DNA of 25,254 nucleotides, taken from JAXDBW01 sp034678405. GTDB lineage: Bacteria > Patescibacteriota > Patescibacteriia > UBA10025 > JAHIVO01. This document shows positions 1 through 6,885 of the stretch, piece after piece; position 1 is the stretch's first letter, and each line of letters begins with the position of its first letter. A program made the position numbers and the translations under genes. The stretch lies in NCBI GenBank assembly GCA_034678405.1, contig JAXDBW010000019.1, positions 1 to 25,254 on the forward strand, in the 5' to 3' direction. A model generated the notes under the pieces. It ran no database searches and was not told where the DNA came from. It was given only the letters and a program-made list of their open reading frames with translations.

Positions 1-265
1 GCCGCTGGATGACGAGCGTACTGAGAGAATCACATGCTGCGCGGCTCGAGGTGAGAGAGTCCCGATACGCAGTGATAGTTGCGTCGCGCTGTCTCACCTG
101 AGACTGCAGGGACAGGATTTCTGCCTGCTGATCCTGTAGCCGCTGGTTAGCGGCTGCGGCAGCTGCCTGCTGTGAGGATTTCGCCTGGTCGGCATCCTGG
201 CCGCACCCAAGCAGTCCGATCACCATGAGCATGGTGAGTACCAATCCAAAGAATCGAGTTCGCAT
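1..265 (-). CDS. Lipoprotein with coiled-coil region, 3' part outside window
   Basis: The reading frame runs off the left edge, so only the first 88 codons are seen. It starts at ATG 265 with a perfect AAGGAGG (271-277) upstream. Residues 5-19 are hydrophobic and end in the lipobox L-L-G-C (Cys21), so the protein is probably exported and lipid-anchored on the outer face of the membrane. The mature part starts CGQDADQAK and continues as a Gln/Ala/Leu-rich heptad-like stretch (for example RLQDQQAEILSLQSQ), typical of a coiled coil. No catalytic motif is visible and no family is recognised. It has its own promoter, divergent from the zincin gene. Confidence 0.8.
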   Translation of the reverse strand, partial: MRTRFFGLVLTMLMVIGLLGCGQDADQAKSSQQAAAAAANQRLQDQQAEILSLQSQVRQRDATITAYRDSLTSSRAACDSLSTLVIQR

Positions 266-326
266 GTCTACCTCCTTGGTAGGGTAAAGCGTACATTTTG
301 GGTTTATGGTGTTTGATATTCACCTG

Positions 327-355
327 AGTGTATCAGTGCGGTATGTCATTGTCAA
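327..355 (-). promoter_or_regulatory. Promoter of the lipoprotein gene
   Basis: Read on the minus strand: TTGACA (350-355), 17-bp spacer, TACACT (327-332). The leader is about 55 nt and ends in the AAGGAGG ribosome binding site. Confidence 0.75.
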
Positions 356-400
356 ATAGTATATGGGCAGCGGGCCATTTATATTTAGAAGATTCCGGGG

Positions 401-406
401 TACACT
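401..406 (+). promoter_or_regulatory. Candidate -10 box for leaderless zincin mRNA
   Basis: TACACT lies 7 nt before ATG 414. Seventeen bases further up is TTTATA (378-383), a weak -35. No Shine-Dalgarno precedes ATG 414. Confidence 0.45.
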
Positions 407-413
407 ATGGGAT

Positions 414-812
414 ATGGAACGAGATATATTTGAACAGTATATTCATGAAGCGCTGACCATCATTCCCGCTCCGGTGCGCGAGCGGATTGAGAATGTGGCG
501 TTTGTCATAGAGGATGAGCCGCGTCGGGCGCGTCAGACCGAGCACGAGATCAAAGCACGAGGTATGTTACTTGGACTGTATCAAGGTGTGCCACTACCGG
601 CGCGGAGCGCATACTACTCTGGGGCCTTGCCTGACAAAATTACAATATTTAAAGATGCCATCGAGCAGGTGGCTGGACCAGATCCCGAGCGCATCCGCCG
701 GCAGGTACATGACGTCGTCTTCCATGAAGTGGCGCACTACCTGGGGATGAATGAAGCCGCCGTACGACAGTGGGAACGCACACGGCAGGATAAAAAACCC
801 CCGAGCCCATAA
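414..812 (+). CDS. Minimal zincin metallopeptidase-like protein (Zincin_1 type)
   Basis: A 132-residue protein with H-E-V-A-H-Y-L-G-M-N-E at residues 104-114. This fits the HExxHxxGxx(D/E) zinc signature of the short Zincin_1 family found in many bacteria, including CPR. Two histidines and a glutamate near the motif would bind zinc and Glu105 would be the catalytic base; the substrate is unknown. No signal peptide is visible, so it is cytoplasmic. ATG 414 is preferred over ATG 363 because family-like sequence begins there and a TACACT box (401-406) lies just upstream, suggesting a leaderless transcript. The last codons (KKPPSP) lie in the stem of the terminator of the convergent gene. Confidence 0.8.
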   Translation: MERDIFEQYIHEALTIIPAPVRERIENVAFVIEDEPRRARQTEHEIKARGMLLGLYQGVPLPARSAYYSGALPDKITIFKDAIEQVAGPDPERIRRQVHDVVFHEVAHYLGMNEAAVRQWERTRQDKKPPSP

Positions 813-833
813 ATAGCTTGGATGGACTCGGGG
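792..833 (-). terminator. Intrinsic terminator of the 891-1448 gene
   Basis: On the minus strand a 12-bp stem with one mismatch (arms 822-833 and 799-810) is followed by six T. It overlaps the 3' end of the zincin gene on the other strand. Confidence 0.85.
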
Positions 834-890
834 TGGGAGGTGCTTCCCTGAAGGACAGCACACGCCGTAGTGGCACGGCGATTATTTTGG

Positions 891-1448
891 CTACGCAACG
901 ACCGTGGCGAGACCAGACTCCGACCAGGCGATGGCCAGGTCTTCGTATTCAGCATTGTGGCTGATCGCGATGACGTCGGCTACGCGCGACTCGGTCACCT
1001 GACCGATCCGTCGGCCAATGATGAGACTGATGGATTCATCGCCGTCGGGGGTAAATCCTGAGATGGAAATGACAATGTCGGTACCACAGATCGCACCCGG
1101 GTATTTCTCGTTCTCAGGGTCAGCGCTTTGCGCGCTGGAGATGTGGCCGTTATCCAGCAAGTGTCCCAGGAGCCGCCGGGCTTTTTCGATCGAGAGCGAC
1201 CAGTATTTTCGGGCCTTCGTCCCGTACTCAGGATTGTCATCCTGGTGAGGCGGGATGATGCCGATTCGCACGGTGGCGAGCACTTCCTCGGTCGGGATAT
1301 GCGCGATCGTCAGGTAGCACCCGGTACGGTGGCTTTCCCGCCGATCAGGCATAGATACGTAGGTGCGGAGCACCTGATGGGCAATAGTGATGATCTCCTC
1401 GAGGGAGGCGCCGCAGATTGATTGGATATCCGAGGGTATCCGTTCCAT
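891..1448 (-). CDS. Unknown protein, 185 aa
   Basis: The longest frame begins at ATG 1460, but GGAGG at 1452-1456 lies inside that extension, 5-6 nt before ATG 1448, so ATG 1448 is the likely start (MERIPSDIQ...). No signal peptide or membrane segment is visible. The middle has a KARRLLGHLL helix, followed by YPGAICGTDIVISISG and DGDESISLIIG. This arrangement loosely recalls the GlcG/HbpS-like fold (helix, then PGAI, then VISISG with an acidic turn), but that is a weak resemblance seen by eye. The gene is a complete unit with promoter, leader, Shine-Dalgarno and terminator. Confidence 0.75.
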   Translation of the reverse strand: MERIPSDIQSICGASLEEIITIAHQVLRTYVSMPDRRESHRTGCYLTIAHIPTEEVLATVRIGIIPPHQDDNPEYGTKARKYWSLSIEKARRLLGHLLDNGHISSAQSADPENEKYPGAICGTDIVISISGFTPDGDESISLIIGRRIGQVTESRVADVIAISHNAEYEDLAIAWSESGLATVVA

Positions 1449-1510
1449 ACATTCCTCCATGTATCTGGTAAGTTTTTGGTAAATGGCTATGTTTGTATTG
1501 CAATTTGGCG

Positions 1511-1539
1511 AGTGTACTATATTGGCCTTGCGGTGTCAA
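1511..1539 (-). promoter_or_regulatory. Promoter of the 891-1448 gene
   Basis: Minus strand: TTGACA (1534-1539), 17-bp spacer, TACACT (1511-1516). The leader is about 55 nt. Confidence 0.8.
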
Positions 1540-1568
1540 TGCACGTTTACCTGATGGTGGATTGGGGG

Positions 1569-1597
1569 TTGCCAAGTATGGGAGACTAGGATATACT
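1569..1597 (+). promoter_or_regulatory. Promoter of the small C2HC protein gene
   Basis: TTGCCA (1569-1574), 17-bp spacer, TATACT (1592-1597). Confidence 0.65.
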
Positions 1598-1656
1598 CAG
1601 CGTTCATACCTACACATCAAACAGTGCATCACCGCATGGAAGGAATCCTCAGCGCT

Positions 1657-1809
1657 ATGGAAAAACTAGTCAGATGTGTCATGTGTCAACAACTAGTCAA
1701 AAATCATACTGATCCAGACAAACAGCTGCGGGTGCACCCGAATAGATTCAATGCCCCGTGTGTCGGCGAGCGAACACTTGGTCAACCCGTGACCATAAAA
1801 AAAGAATAG
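1657..1809 (+). CDS. Tiny C2HC zinc-binding protein (50 aa)
   Basis: The 50-residue product has C7-x2-C10, H27 and C35 followed by x-G. This Cys-Cys-His-Cys spacing is nearly the same as in the protein at 8245-8460 (C13-x2-C16, H32, C40-x-G), with shared V-R-C and Q-x-L-x-x-H or similar context, so the two look like paralogs. A structural zinc site is inferred. ATG 1657 has GGAAGGA about 12 nt upstream, longer than ideal; in-frame GTG 1624 and ATG 1636 are alternatives. A clear promoter and an intrinsic terminator bracket the frame, which argues that it is a real gene. Function is unknown. Confidence 0.6.
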   Translation: MEKLVRCVMCQQLVKNHTDPDKQLRVHPNRFNAPCVGERTLGQPVTIKKE

Positions 1810-1852
1810 TCCTTTTCGTACCCATCACGCATCGTACCCACCTCCCTAAAGA

Positions 1853-1888
1853 GGGTGTAGCCACTACGGTATCCACCCTTTTTCTTTT
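1853..1888 (+). terminator. Intrinsic terminator of the C2HC gene
   Basis: GGGTG (1853-1857) pairs with CACCC (1874-1878), with partial inner pairing, and is followed by a T-rich run TTTTTCTTTT. Confidence 0.65.
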
Positions 1889-1908
1889 GTTTGCATTGTA
1901 AAGCAGGC

Positions 1909-1937
1909 TTGACATCTCATCAGTCGAGTCGTATAGT
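1909..1937 (+). promoter_or_regulatory. Promoter of the XRE regulator, near-leaderless
   Basis: TTGACA (1909-1914), exactly 17 bp, TATAGT (1932-1937). ATG 1948 is 10 nt after the -10 box, so the 5' UTR should be only about 3-5 nt. Confidence 0.8.
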
Positions 1938-1947
1938 GGGTCTGCAT

Positions 1948-2157
1948 ATGGCTCATCTACCCATCGACAATTCAGTAGCTCAGTTGCGTAAAGCACGCGG
2001 CATCACCCAATCACAGCTCGCCACTGCCATAGGGGTCACCCGGCAGACGATTATTGCTATCGAGAAAGGGAACTACACCCCCTCGGTGTCGCTTGCCCTC
2101 CAGATTGCTAGGTATTTCAAACAATCAGTTGAATCAATTTTTCATTTGTCACCATAA
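1948..2157 (+). CDS. XRE-family HTH transcriptional regulator (69 aa)
   Basis: A small single-domain helix-turn-helix protein of the Cro/C1 type. The segment SQLATAIGVTRQTIIAIEKG (about residues 21-40) is the classic scaffold and recognition helix, followed by YTPSVSLALQIARYF. A longer frame is open from 1891, but the promoter at 1909-1937 rules it out and sets the start at ATG 1948. Four bases separate its stop from the next gene, a small membrane protein. Such two-gene pairs of a tiny XRE regulator and a few-TM protein are common in bacteria and archaea, and the regulator probably controls its own operon. Confidence 0.9.
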   Translation: MAHLPIDNSVAQLRKARGITQSQLATAIGVTRQTIIAIEKGNYTPSVSLALQIARYFKQSVESIFHLSP

Positions 2158-2161
2158 TGCT

Positions 2162-2527
2162 ATGAATCGTACTATGAGCAGTCTCATTGTCAGCGCTATC
2201 ATTACCATCACGCTCTTGGTTCTCCTCGTCGATCCCGTCATGTATGTCATGCCAGAGGGGAGCGCCATGGTGCTACTCGTCATCCTCGTCGTGGCCAGCA
2301 TGGTCTTCTTCGGCTATGTCTTGACCGAGCGGGCCCAGGACGAACGTGAGTCACTGCATCGACTGCACGCGGGCCGATTTGCCTATCTGGCAGGGAGTTT
2401 CGTGCTCCTCGTCGGGGTAGTGTGGCAGAGCCTGACACATAGTCTCGATGACTGGCTCGCCCTCGCGCTCCTCGTCATGGTCATCGCCAGGCTGTGTGCG
2501 CTGCTCTACTACCGGACGAGGGGGTAG
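2162..2527 (+). CDS. Small four-TM membrane protein paired with XRE regulator
   Basis: A 121-residue protein with about four hydrophobic segments: near residues 6-24, 32-52, 72-88 and 95-112. A charged loop (TERAQDERESLHRLHAGR) lies between the second and third. This layout resembles the DUF2178/DUF3796-like membrane proteins often encoded beside small XRE regulators, but no diagnostic motif was confirmed. The frame is open from 2054 inside the previous gene; ATG 2162 is chosen because it follows the regulator's stop by 4 nt. It has no Shine-Dalgarno and probably depends on translational coupling. No terminator follows. Confidence 0.75.
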   Translation: MNRTMSSLIVSAIITITLLVLLVDPVMYVMPEGSAMVLLVILVVASMVFFGYVLTERAQDERESLHRLHAGRFAYLAGSFVLLVGVVWQSLTHSLDDWLALALLVMVIARLCALLYYRTRG

Positions 2528-2548
2528 GAAATGGGATGTAAAGTAGAC

Positions 2549-2576
2549 TTGACATGCTCACAGCCTGCGGTATACT
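2549..2576 (+). promoter_or_regulatory. Promoter of the thiol-redox operon
   Basis: TTGACA (2549-2554), 16-bp spacer, TATACT (2571-2576). The leader before ATG 2611 is about 28 nt and has no Shine-Dalgarno. Confidence 0.8.
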
Positions 2577-2610
2577 GTATCCACAGGCTAATTAGTAATC
2601 ATTATTGATT

Positions 2611-3252
2611 ATGAATAAACTCACAGCTAATACCCGCGGGGTGCAAACCATGGGGTTGGTTATTGGCATTGTCATTGTTGTCGTGATTGGGGCGGCGGTG
2701 GTATATGCATTGTCGAATACTAATACCAATACCAACGTGAATGCTAACGCCAATGAATCCATGATGGAGGAGAATGGTAATACCAACGAAGCCATGGAAG
2801 ATGACAGCATGATGGAAGAGATGAATACCAGTGACACTATGATGGAAGACGATGACCAGATGATGGAGGATGCTAATACGAACGAGGCTATGGAAGATGA
2901 CAGCATGATGGAAGAGACGAATGATAACACAAATTCCGTATCGGCTGCCGGTGAGTATACTCCATACTCACAGGTGGCGTTTGCAGAAGCCAGCGACAAA
3001 AAGCGAGTACTCTTTTTCTATGCATCCTGGTGCCCGACGTGTCGGCCTGCCGATGCTGATATCACCACCCACGCCGATCAGATTCCGGATGGCGTGGTCG
3101 TCTTCCGGACAGACTATGATTCCGAATCAGCCCTGAAGAGTCAGTATGGGGTTACATACCAGCATACATTTGTTCAGGTCGACGCCAATGGTGAGATTGT
3201 GAAAAAATGGAACGGTGGTGGGATCGACGAAATTGTATCTAATACTATCTAG
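2611..3252 (+). CDS. Membrane-anchored thioredoxin-like protein with Met/Asp-rich linker
   Basis: A 213-residue protein. Residues 16-36 form one membrane anchor, followed by an Asn/Thr stretch and a very acidic Met-rich linker to about residue 110. The C-terminal half is a thioredoxin fold: a strand RVLFFYASW leads into the redox motif C141-P-T-C144, followed by RPADADITTHADQ, and the usual TF(V)QVDANGEIV beta hairpin near the end. It should sit outside the membrane and exchange disulfides. Eleven bases later starts the DipZ-like CcdA fusion, its probable electron donor. ATG 2611 is preferred to the in-frame TTG 2605. Confidence 0.85.
   Translation: MNKLTANTRGVQTMGLVIGIVIVVVIGAAVVYALSNTNTNTNVNANANESMMEENGNTNEAMEDDSMMEEMNTSDTMMEDDDQMMEDANTNEAMEDDSMMEETNDNTNSVSAAGEYTPYSQVAFAEASDKKRVLFFYASWCPTCRPADADITTHADQIPDGVVVFRTDYDSESALKSQYGVTYQHTFVQVDANGEIVKKWNGGGIDEIVSNTI
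2779..2916 (+). repeat. In-gene 14-codon repeat, two copies
   Basis: A 42-nt unit at 2779-2820 recurs at 2875-2916 with three differences, all synonymous, so both encode NTNEAMEDDSMMEE. A diverged third unit (NTSDTMMEDDDQMMED) lies between them. Confidence 0.85.
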
Positions 3253-3263
3253 ATACCCGGCCC

Positions 3264-4976
3264 ATGTTACTGCTCGTCACCTTCGCGTTTCTCGGCGGGA
3301 TCGTCACGATCCTGTCGCCCTGTATCCTCCCGGTACTTCCCATTATCCTAACGGGTACGGTCGGACAGGGAAAACGACGACCAATGGGGATCATCGTCGG
3401 ATTTGTCCTGAGCTTTTCTTTCTTTACCCTGTTCTTGACAGCGATCGTCAATGCGACCGGGTTGTCGGCCGATTTTCTGCGTAATCTCGCAGTGGTGGTA
3501 TTAATTGTCTTCGGGCTGTCACTGATTATTCCAAAAGTGCAACAATGGATCGACATGGCCTTTAGTCGGATGGCGAGTCGGGGACAGCACCAGAACCGTA
3601 CCGGATTCAGCGGCGGTGTCATAATCGGCACAAGCCTCGGGCTCCTCTGGACGCCGTGTGTTGGCCCCATCTTGGCGGCCGTGATTTCCCTGGCGCTCTC
3701 GGAGGCGGTGACTGGCGCTGCAGTCGTCATCACTGTTGCGTACGCTCTAGGAACGGCAATTCCCATGTTTGCTATCATGCTCGGTGGTCGGGCGCTCCTA
3801 AAGAAAGTCCCCGGTCTGATGCGCAACACCGGTCGGATTCAGCAAGTTTTTGGGGTGCTCATGATCCTGACTGCCATAGCCATTATGTTTAATCTTGATC
3901 GGAAATTTCAGACGTATGTACTCGATGCATTGCCTAACTATGGTACGGGCCTGACGAGTATCGAGGACAATGCAGCCGTGCACGATGAGTTGGAATCCCT
4001 CGGACAGACCAATACTAACTCAGCTACCGTCGGTGATCCTATGTTTAAATCTACGCAAACCTCGGAACGAACCGCACCCGAATTAATACCGGGCGGGGAG
4101 TGGTTTAATTCTGAGCCACTCACCCTGGAGGAGCTCCGCGGGAAGAAGGTTGTCCTGATTGATTTCTGGACGTATTCCTGCATTAATTGTATCCGGACGC
4201 AGCCCTACCTGAATGATTGGTATGAGAAATATCACGATGACGGGTTGGAAATTATTGGCGTCCATACTCCTGAATTTGAATTTGAAAAAAGCGCGGATAA
4301 TGTCCGACGAGCGATTGCTGATGCAGGCATTGCATATCCCGTCATGCAGGATAATAACTTCGCGACTTGGCGGGCGTATGGTAATCGCTACTGGCCACGG
4401 AAGTATCTTATTGATGCGAGCGGACATATTATTTACGATCATGTCGGTGAGGGCGCCTATGATGAGACAGAACGAGAGATTCAGAAAGCCCTCGAGGATC
4501 TGAAACAAACGAAGATTGATATGTCCCTGTCAGATTTCCAAGATACGACACCCCCCTCCAATCTGCTCCTGCCGATTACGCCGGAGTTGTATTTCGGATC
4601 ACTGCGGAATACGTATCTCGCCAACGGGACGCCGGGACAGACTGGCGAGCGGACCTTTACCGTGCCAAGTGATCTCACCGCTGATCAGATCTACCTCGGT
4701 GGAGAGTGGAATATCATGGAAGAGTATGCCGAGAGTACTGCTCCGGGCGCGACTGTCCAGCTGAACTATACCGCGAAGGATGTCTATATGGTCATGAGTG
4801 CGACTGATCAGCCTGTAACGGTGACGGTCAGGGAGGATGGGGAGCAAGTGAATTCATTCACGGTCGATGAGGAGAAGCTGTATACCGTCATTTCTCACGA
4901 TGGCTATACCGACGGCGTCCTTGAGATCACCGCCCAGCAGTCCGGGTTGCAGGCCTATACGTTTACCTTTGGGTGA
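3264..4976 (+). CDS. dipZ: DipZ-like protein: CcdA membrane domain fused to thioredoxin domain
   Basis: A 570-residue fusion. Residues 1-215 are a six-TM CcdA domain with the two redox cysteines in their usual motifs, S-P-C20-I-L-P and T-P-C132-V-G-P. A linker rich in Thr/Asn leads to a TlpA/AhpC-like thioredoxin domain with FWTYSC306-I-N-C309; the SCINC signature is typical of DipZ. The last 140 residues form a beta-rich C-terminal domain (TPELYFGSLRNTYLANG...) as in mycobacterial DipZ, which is somewhat longer overall. Family knowledge says CcdA takes electrons from cytoplasmic thioredoxin and passes them to extracytoplasmic thioredoxin domains. It is co-transcribed with the anchored thioredoxin upstream. 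Confidence 0.92.
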   Translation: MLLLVTFAFLGGIVTILSPCILPVLPIILTGTVGQGKRRPMGIIVGFVLSFSFFTLFLTAIVNATGLSADFLRNLAVVVLIVFGLSLIIPKVQQWIDMAFSRMASRGQHQNRTGFSGGVIIGTSLGLLWTPCVGPILAAVISLALSEAVTGAAVVITVAYALGTAIPMFAIMLGGRALLKKVPGLMRNTGRIQQVFGVLMILTAIAIMFNLDRKFQTYVLDALPNYGTGLTSIEDNAAVHDELESLGQTNTNSATVGDPMFKSTQTSERTAPELIPGGEWFNSEPLTLEELRGKKVVLIDFWTYSCINCIRTQPYLNDWYEKYHDDGLEIIGVHTPEFEFEKSADNVRRAIADAGIAYPVMQDNNFATWRAYGNRYWPRKYLIDASGHIIYDHVGEGAYDETEREIQKALEDLKQTKIDMSLSDFQDTTPPSNLLLPITPELYFGSLRNTYLANGTPGQTGERTFTVPSDLTADQIYLGGEWNIMEEYAESTAPGATVQLNYTAKDVYMVMSATDQPVTVTVREDGEQVNSFTVDEEKLYTVISHDGYTDGVLEITAQQSGLQAYTFTFG

Positions 4977-4982
4977 GGCATC

Positions 4983-5012
4983 TTGACAAGTGACAAGCAG
5001 TGGGCGTATACT
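4983..5012 (+). promoter_or_regulatory. Promoter of the cation/Ca exchanger gene
   Basis: TTGACA (4983-4988), 18-bp spacer, TATACT (5007-5012), just after the DipZ stop. The leader is about 28 nt, AT-rich, with no Shine-Dalgarno. Confidence 0.75.
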
Positions 5013-5046
5013 AATGATATAAATTGCCTAGCCAAAAAAACACAAC

Positions 5047-6012
5047 ATGATACTGCATATTCTCCTCTTAGTAGTTGGATTAGGTATTGTGATCGCGGGG
5101 GCGGAGAGCCTGGTTCGCGGTGCGTCATCATTAGCTAAACGATGGGGGGTGTCCAGCCTGGTGATTGGGCTCACTGTGGTGGCGTTTGGGACGTCGATGC
5201 CTGAGCTGGTGGTGAATTTGTTTTCTGCGTTTCAGGGTAATGCGGATTTGGCCATCGGTAATGTGATCGGGAGTAACATTGCCAACATTTTACTTATTTT
5301 AGGAATTTCTGCCCTGCTAGTCCCACTGACTGTACAGCGGAGTACGGTATGGAAAGAAATACCATTTGCCCTGCTAGCGGTGGTGCTGGTTTTCATCATG
5401 GGAAATGATGTACTCCTGGATGGAGCAGCTGTTGATCTACTGAGCCGGACTGATGGGGTGCTTTTGGTTAGCATGTTTATTATTTTCATGTACTATACGT
5501 GGGGGATCGCTCGGCGGCAGTCCGAGAGCTCGCCTGATACCGCGGAGATACGGCAGTACCGATCGGGCTTTTCCGGATTATTAATAATTGCTGGGCTCGG
5601 AGCACTATTTTTCGGTGGCAAGATGATAGTTGATAACGCGGTAGCGCTCGCTGTATTGGCCGGGATGTCCGAAGCTTTAGTTGGATTGACCATCGTGGCG
5701 ATCGGCACATCTATCCCTGAGCTCGCCACTTCGGTCGTGGCGGCTCTGCATAAACAAAACGATATTGCGGTTGGCAATATTGTCGGCTCCAATATTTTTA
5801 ACGTCTTCTGGATCCTGGGACTCACCAGCACCATTCTTCCTTTGCCCTTTCACGCCGATATCAGTGTCGATGTTGGCGTAGCTATCGCGGCGACACTGAC
5901 ACTGTTTACCGTCATGTTTGTTGGTAAGCGACATACGTTGCAGCGGTGGCAGGGCGCTCTACTGCTCGTCGGGTTTGCGGCGTATCTGTTGTTTATAGTT
6001 GTGCGTGGATAA
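5047..6012 (+). CDS. CaCA-family Na+/Ca2+ (cation) antiporter, YrbG type
   Basis: A 321-residue integral membrane protein with two homologous halves. The alpha-repeats are plain: GLTVVAFGTSMPELVVN with AIGNVIGSNIANILLILG in the first half, and GLTIVAIGTSIPELATS with AVGNIVGSNIFNVFWILG in the second. The acidic residues in GTSxPEL and the Asn in GSN are the ion-binding positions of the family. About ten TM helices are expected. Length and motifs fit the bacterial YrbG-type exchangers, which swap Ca2+ or K+ against Na+ or H+; the actual ion is not shown. It is transcribed alone. Confidence 0.93.
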   Translation: MILHILLLVVGLGIVIAGAESLVRGASSLAKRWGVSSLVIGLTVVAFGTSMPELVVNLFSAFQGNADLAIGNVIGSNIANILLILGISALLVPLTVQRSTVWKEIPFALLAVVLVFIMGNDVLLDGAAVDLLSRTDGVLLVSMFIIFMYYTWGIARRQSESSPDTAEIRQYRSGFSGLLIIAGLGALFFGGKMIVDNAVALAVLAGMSEALVGLTIVAIGTSIPELATSVVAALHKQNDIAVGNIVGSNIFNVFWILGLTSTILPLPFHADISVDVGVAIAATLTLFTVMFVGKRHTLQRWQGALLLVGFAAYLLFIVVRG

Positions 6013-6048
6013 AAAACACCCTCCCCGACACGAAGACAAAGGAGGGTG
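6011..6048 (-). terminator. Intrinsic terminator of the 6072-6440 gene
   Basis: On the minus strand CACCCTCC pairs with GGAGGGTG (6041-6048 with 6017-6024) and is followed by six T. On the plus strand no T run follows the stem. Confidence 0.85.
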
Positions 6049-6071
6049 AGTTGATGAGGTGCACCTTACCA

Positions 6072-6440
6072 CTAGGGAAGGCGCACGATTTGCCAGTGCT
6101 GGCGCAGGCCGAGATTGCCCGACAGGTTCAGCTCATCCAGGACGGTGAGCCAAAACACCATGTGCATGAGTTCCATTTTGTTCCGCTCATGCTCGAGCAT
6201 CGGGTTATCAATGGGCTGAACGCCAGAGCTGGCTGCCGCGTAGTCGTACTGCTCATCAAGTGCGAGCAGGGTACGCCGGACGCGGGCGGTTTGGAGGGTA
6301 TACGCCGCGAACAGAGTCCGCAGTCGTCTGGGCAGTCGTCCTATGACTGTTTCGTCTGAAGCGATGGGCTTCAGATCGCGGGCGGATTTTCCTATATCAG
6401 CCCGCTGCATCAAATGCTCGAACCAGTTAGGTTGCTGCAC
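6072..6440 (-). CDS. Unknown protein, 122 aa, GTG start
   Basis: Start at GTG 6440 with perfect AAGGAGG (6447-6453) six bases before it. The product is helical and charged (RRLRTLFAAYTLQTARVRRTLLALDEQYDYAAAS, then ERNKMELMHMVFWLTVLDEL), with no signal peptide, TM segment or known motif. It has its own promoter with an unusual inverted repeat just upstream of the -35 box, a leader with a CTACGT hairpin (about 6468-6488), and a terminator. The family is not recognised. Confidence 0.7.
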   Translation of the reverse strand: MQQPNWFEHLMQRADIGKSARDLKPIASDETVIGRLPRRLRTLFAAYTLQTARVRRTLLALDEQYDYAAASSGVQPIDNPMLEHERNKMELMHMVFWLTVLDELNLSGNLGLRQHWQIVRLP

Positions 6441-6494
6441 AGTATGCCTCCTTATCTAAGAACATACCACGTAGGGGATTCTACGTAGCCGGGT

Positions 6495-6523
6495 ACTCTA
6501 TCATATGATGGTCGTTTTGTCAA
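6495..6523 (-). promoter_or_regulatory. Promoter of the 6072-6440 gene
   Basis: Minus strand: TTGACA (6518-6523), 17-bp spacer, TAGAGT (6495-6500). The inverted repeat at 6525-6554 abuts the -35 box. Confidence 0.75.
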
Positions 6524-6524
6524 C

Positions 6525-6554
6525 CCCCGTTAGAGGCACGAGCCTCTTACTGGG
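6525..6554. repeat. Inverted repeat between divergent promoters, copy A
   Basis: CCCCGTTAGAGGC (6525-6537) pairs at 11 of 13 positions with 6542-6554 around a 4-nt loop. The flanks TTTGTCAACC and GGGTCAAG are shared with copy B at 11258-11287, making a conserved block of about 45 nt. It lies between the minus promoter (6495-6523) and the plus promoter (6581-6609). Confidence 0.75.
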
Positions 6555-6580
6555 TCAAGGGGATATGCACAGGAGGGGGA

Positions 6581-6609
6581 TTGACGATCCGTGTGGCCAG
6601 CGATATGAT
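6581..6609 (+). promoter_or_regulatory. Promoter of the 6680-7050 two-gene unit
   Basis: TTGACG (6581-6586), 17-bp spacer, TATGAT (6604-6609). The leader is about 64 nt with a small CCGGA/TCCGG hairpin. Confidence 0.7.
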
Positions 6610-6679
6610 GGCGAGTAAAACACCCCGGATAGGATGTCCGGAATAATACAAACAGTCTTTTGGCATCAGAGGAGGATGT

Positions 6680-6874
6680 GTGGCACGTACTACATATTCT
6701 TTTTTTCTCGAGGAGCAGCAGCGGCAAGCGTTGCGTCGCCGGCAGAAAATTTGGTCAGCGTCTGCCGTAGCCCTGATGGTGATTGGTGGTGTTCCGCTCG
6801 GCGGCTTTTGTCTGGTACAGTGGTTTCCTGAGGTATGTCCGATGGTGACCAACTGGCTCCGGCAGATGTTCTAG
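6680..6874 (+). CDS. Small single-TM protein (64 aa)
   Basis: GTG 6680 has AGAGGAGG (6668-6675) upstream. The N-terminal part is polar and basic (MARTTYSFFLEEQQRQALRR), followed by one hydrophobic helix near residues 25-46 and a short tail with two cysteines in the second half. It is probably a bitopic inner-membrane protein. The stop codon (6872-6874) overlaps the Shine-Dalgarno of the next gene, so the two form an operon. Family unknown. Confidence 0.6.
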   Translation: MARTTYSFFLEEQQRQALRRRQKIWSASAVALMVIGGVPLGGFCLVQWFPEVCPMVTNWLRQMF

Positions 6875-6885
6875 GAGGTGAGGTG

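Noticed and set aside
594..955. Several short minus- and plus-strand frames over the zincin end and terminator
   Set aside because: They overlap conserved zincin codons or the terminator and lack start signals.
3245..3829. Minus-strand open frame of 194 codons
   Set aside because: Shadow of the conserved CcdA domain on the other strand.
6581..6646. TTG-started 21-codon frame with AGGAGG before it, a possible leader peptide
   Set aside because: Its start coincides with the -35 box TTGACG of the 6680 unit, so it would lie upstream of the transcript; no other promoter for it was seen.
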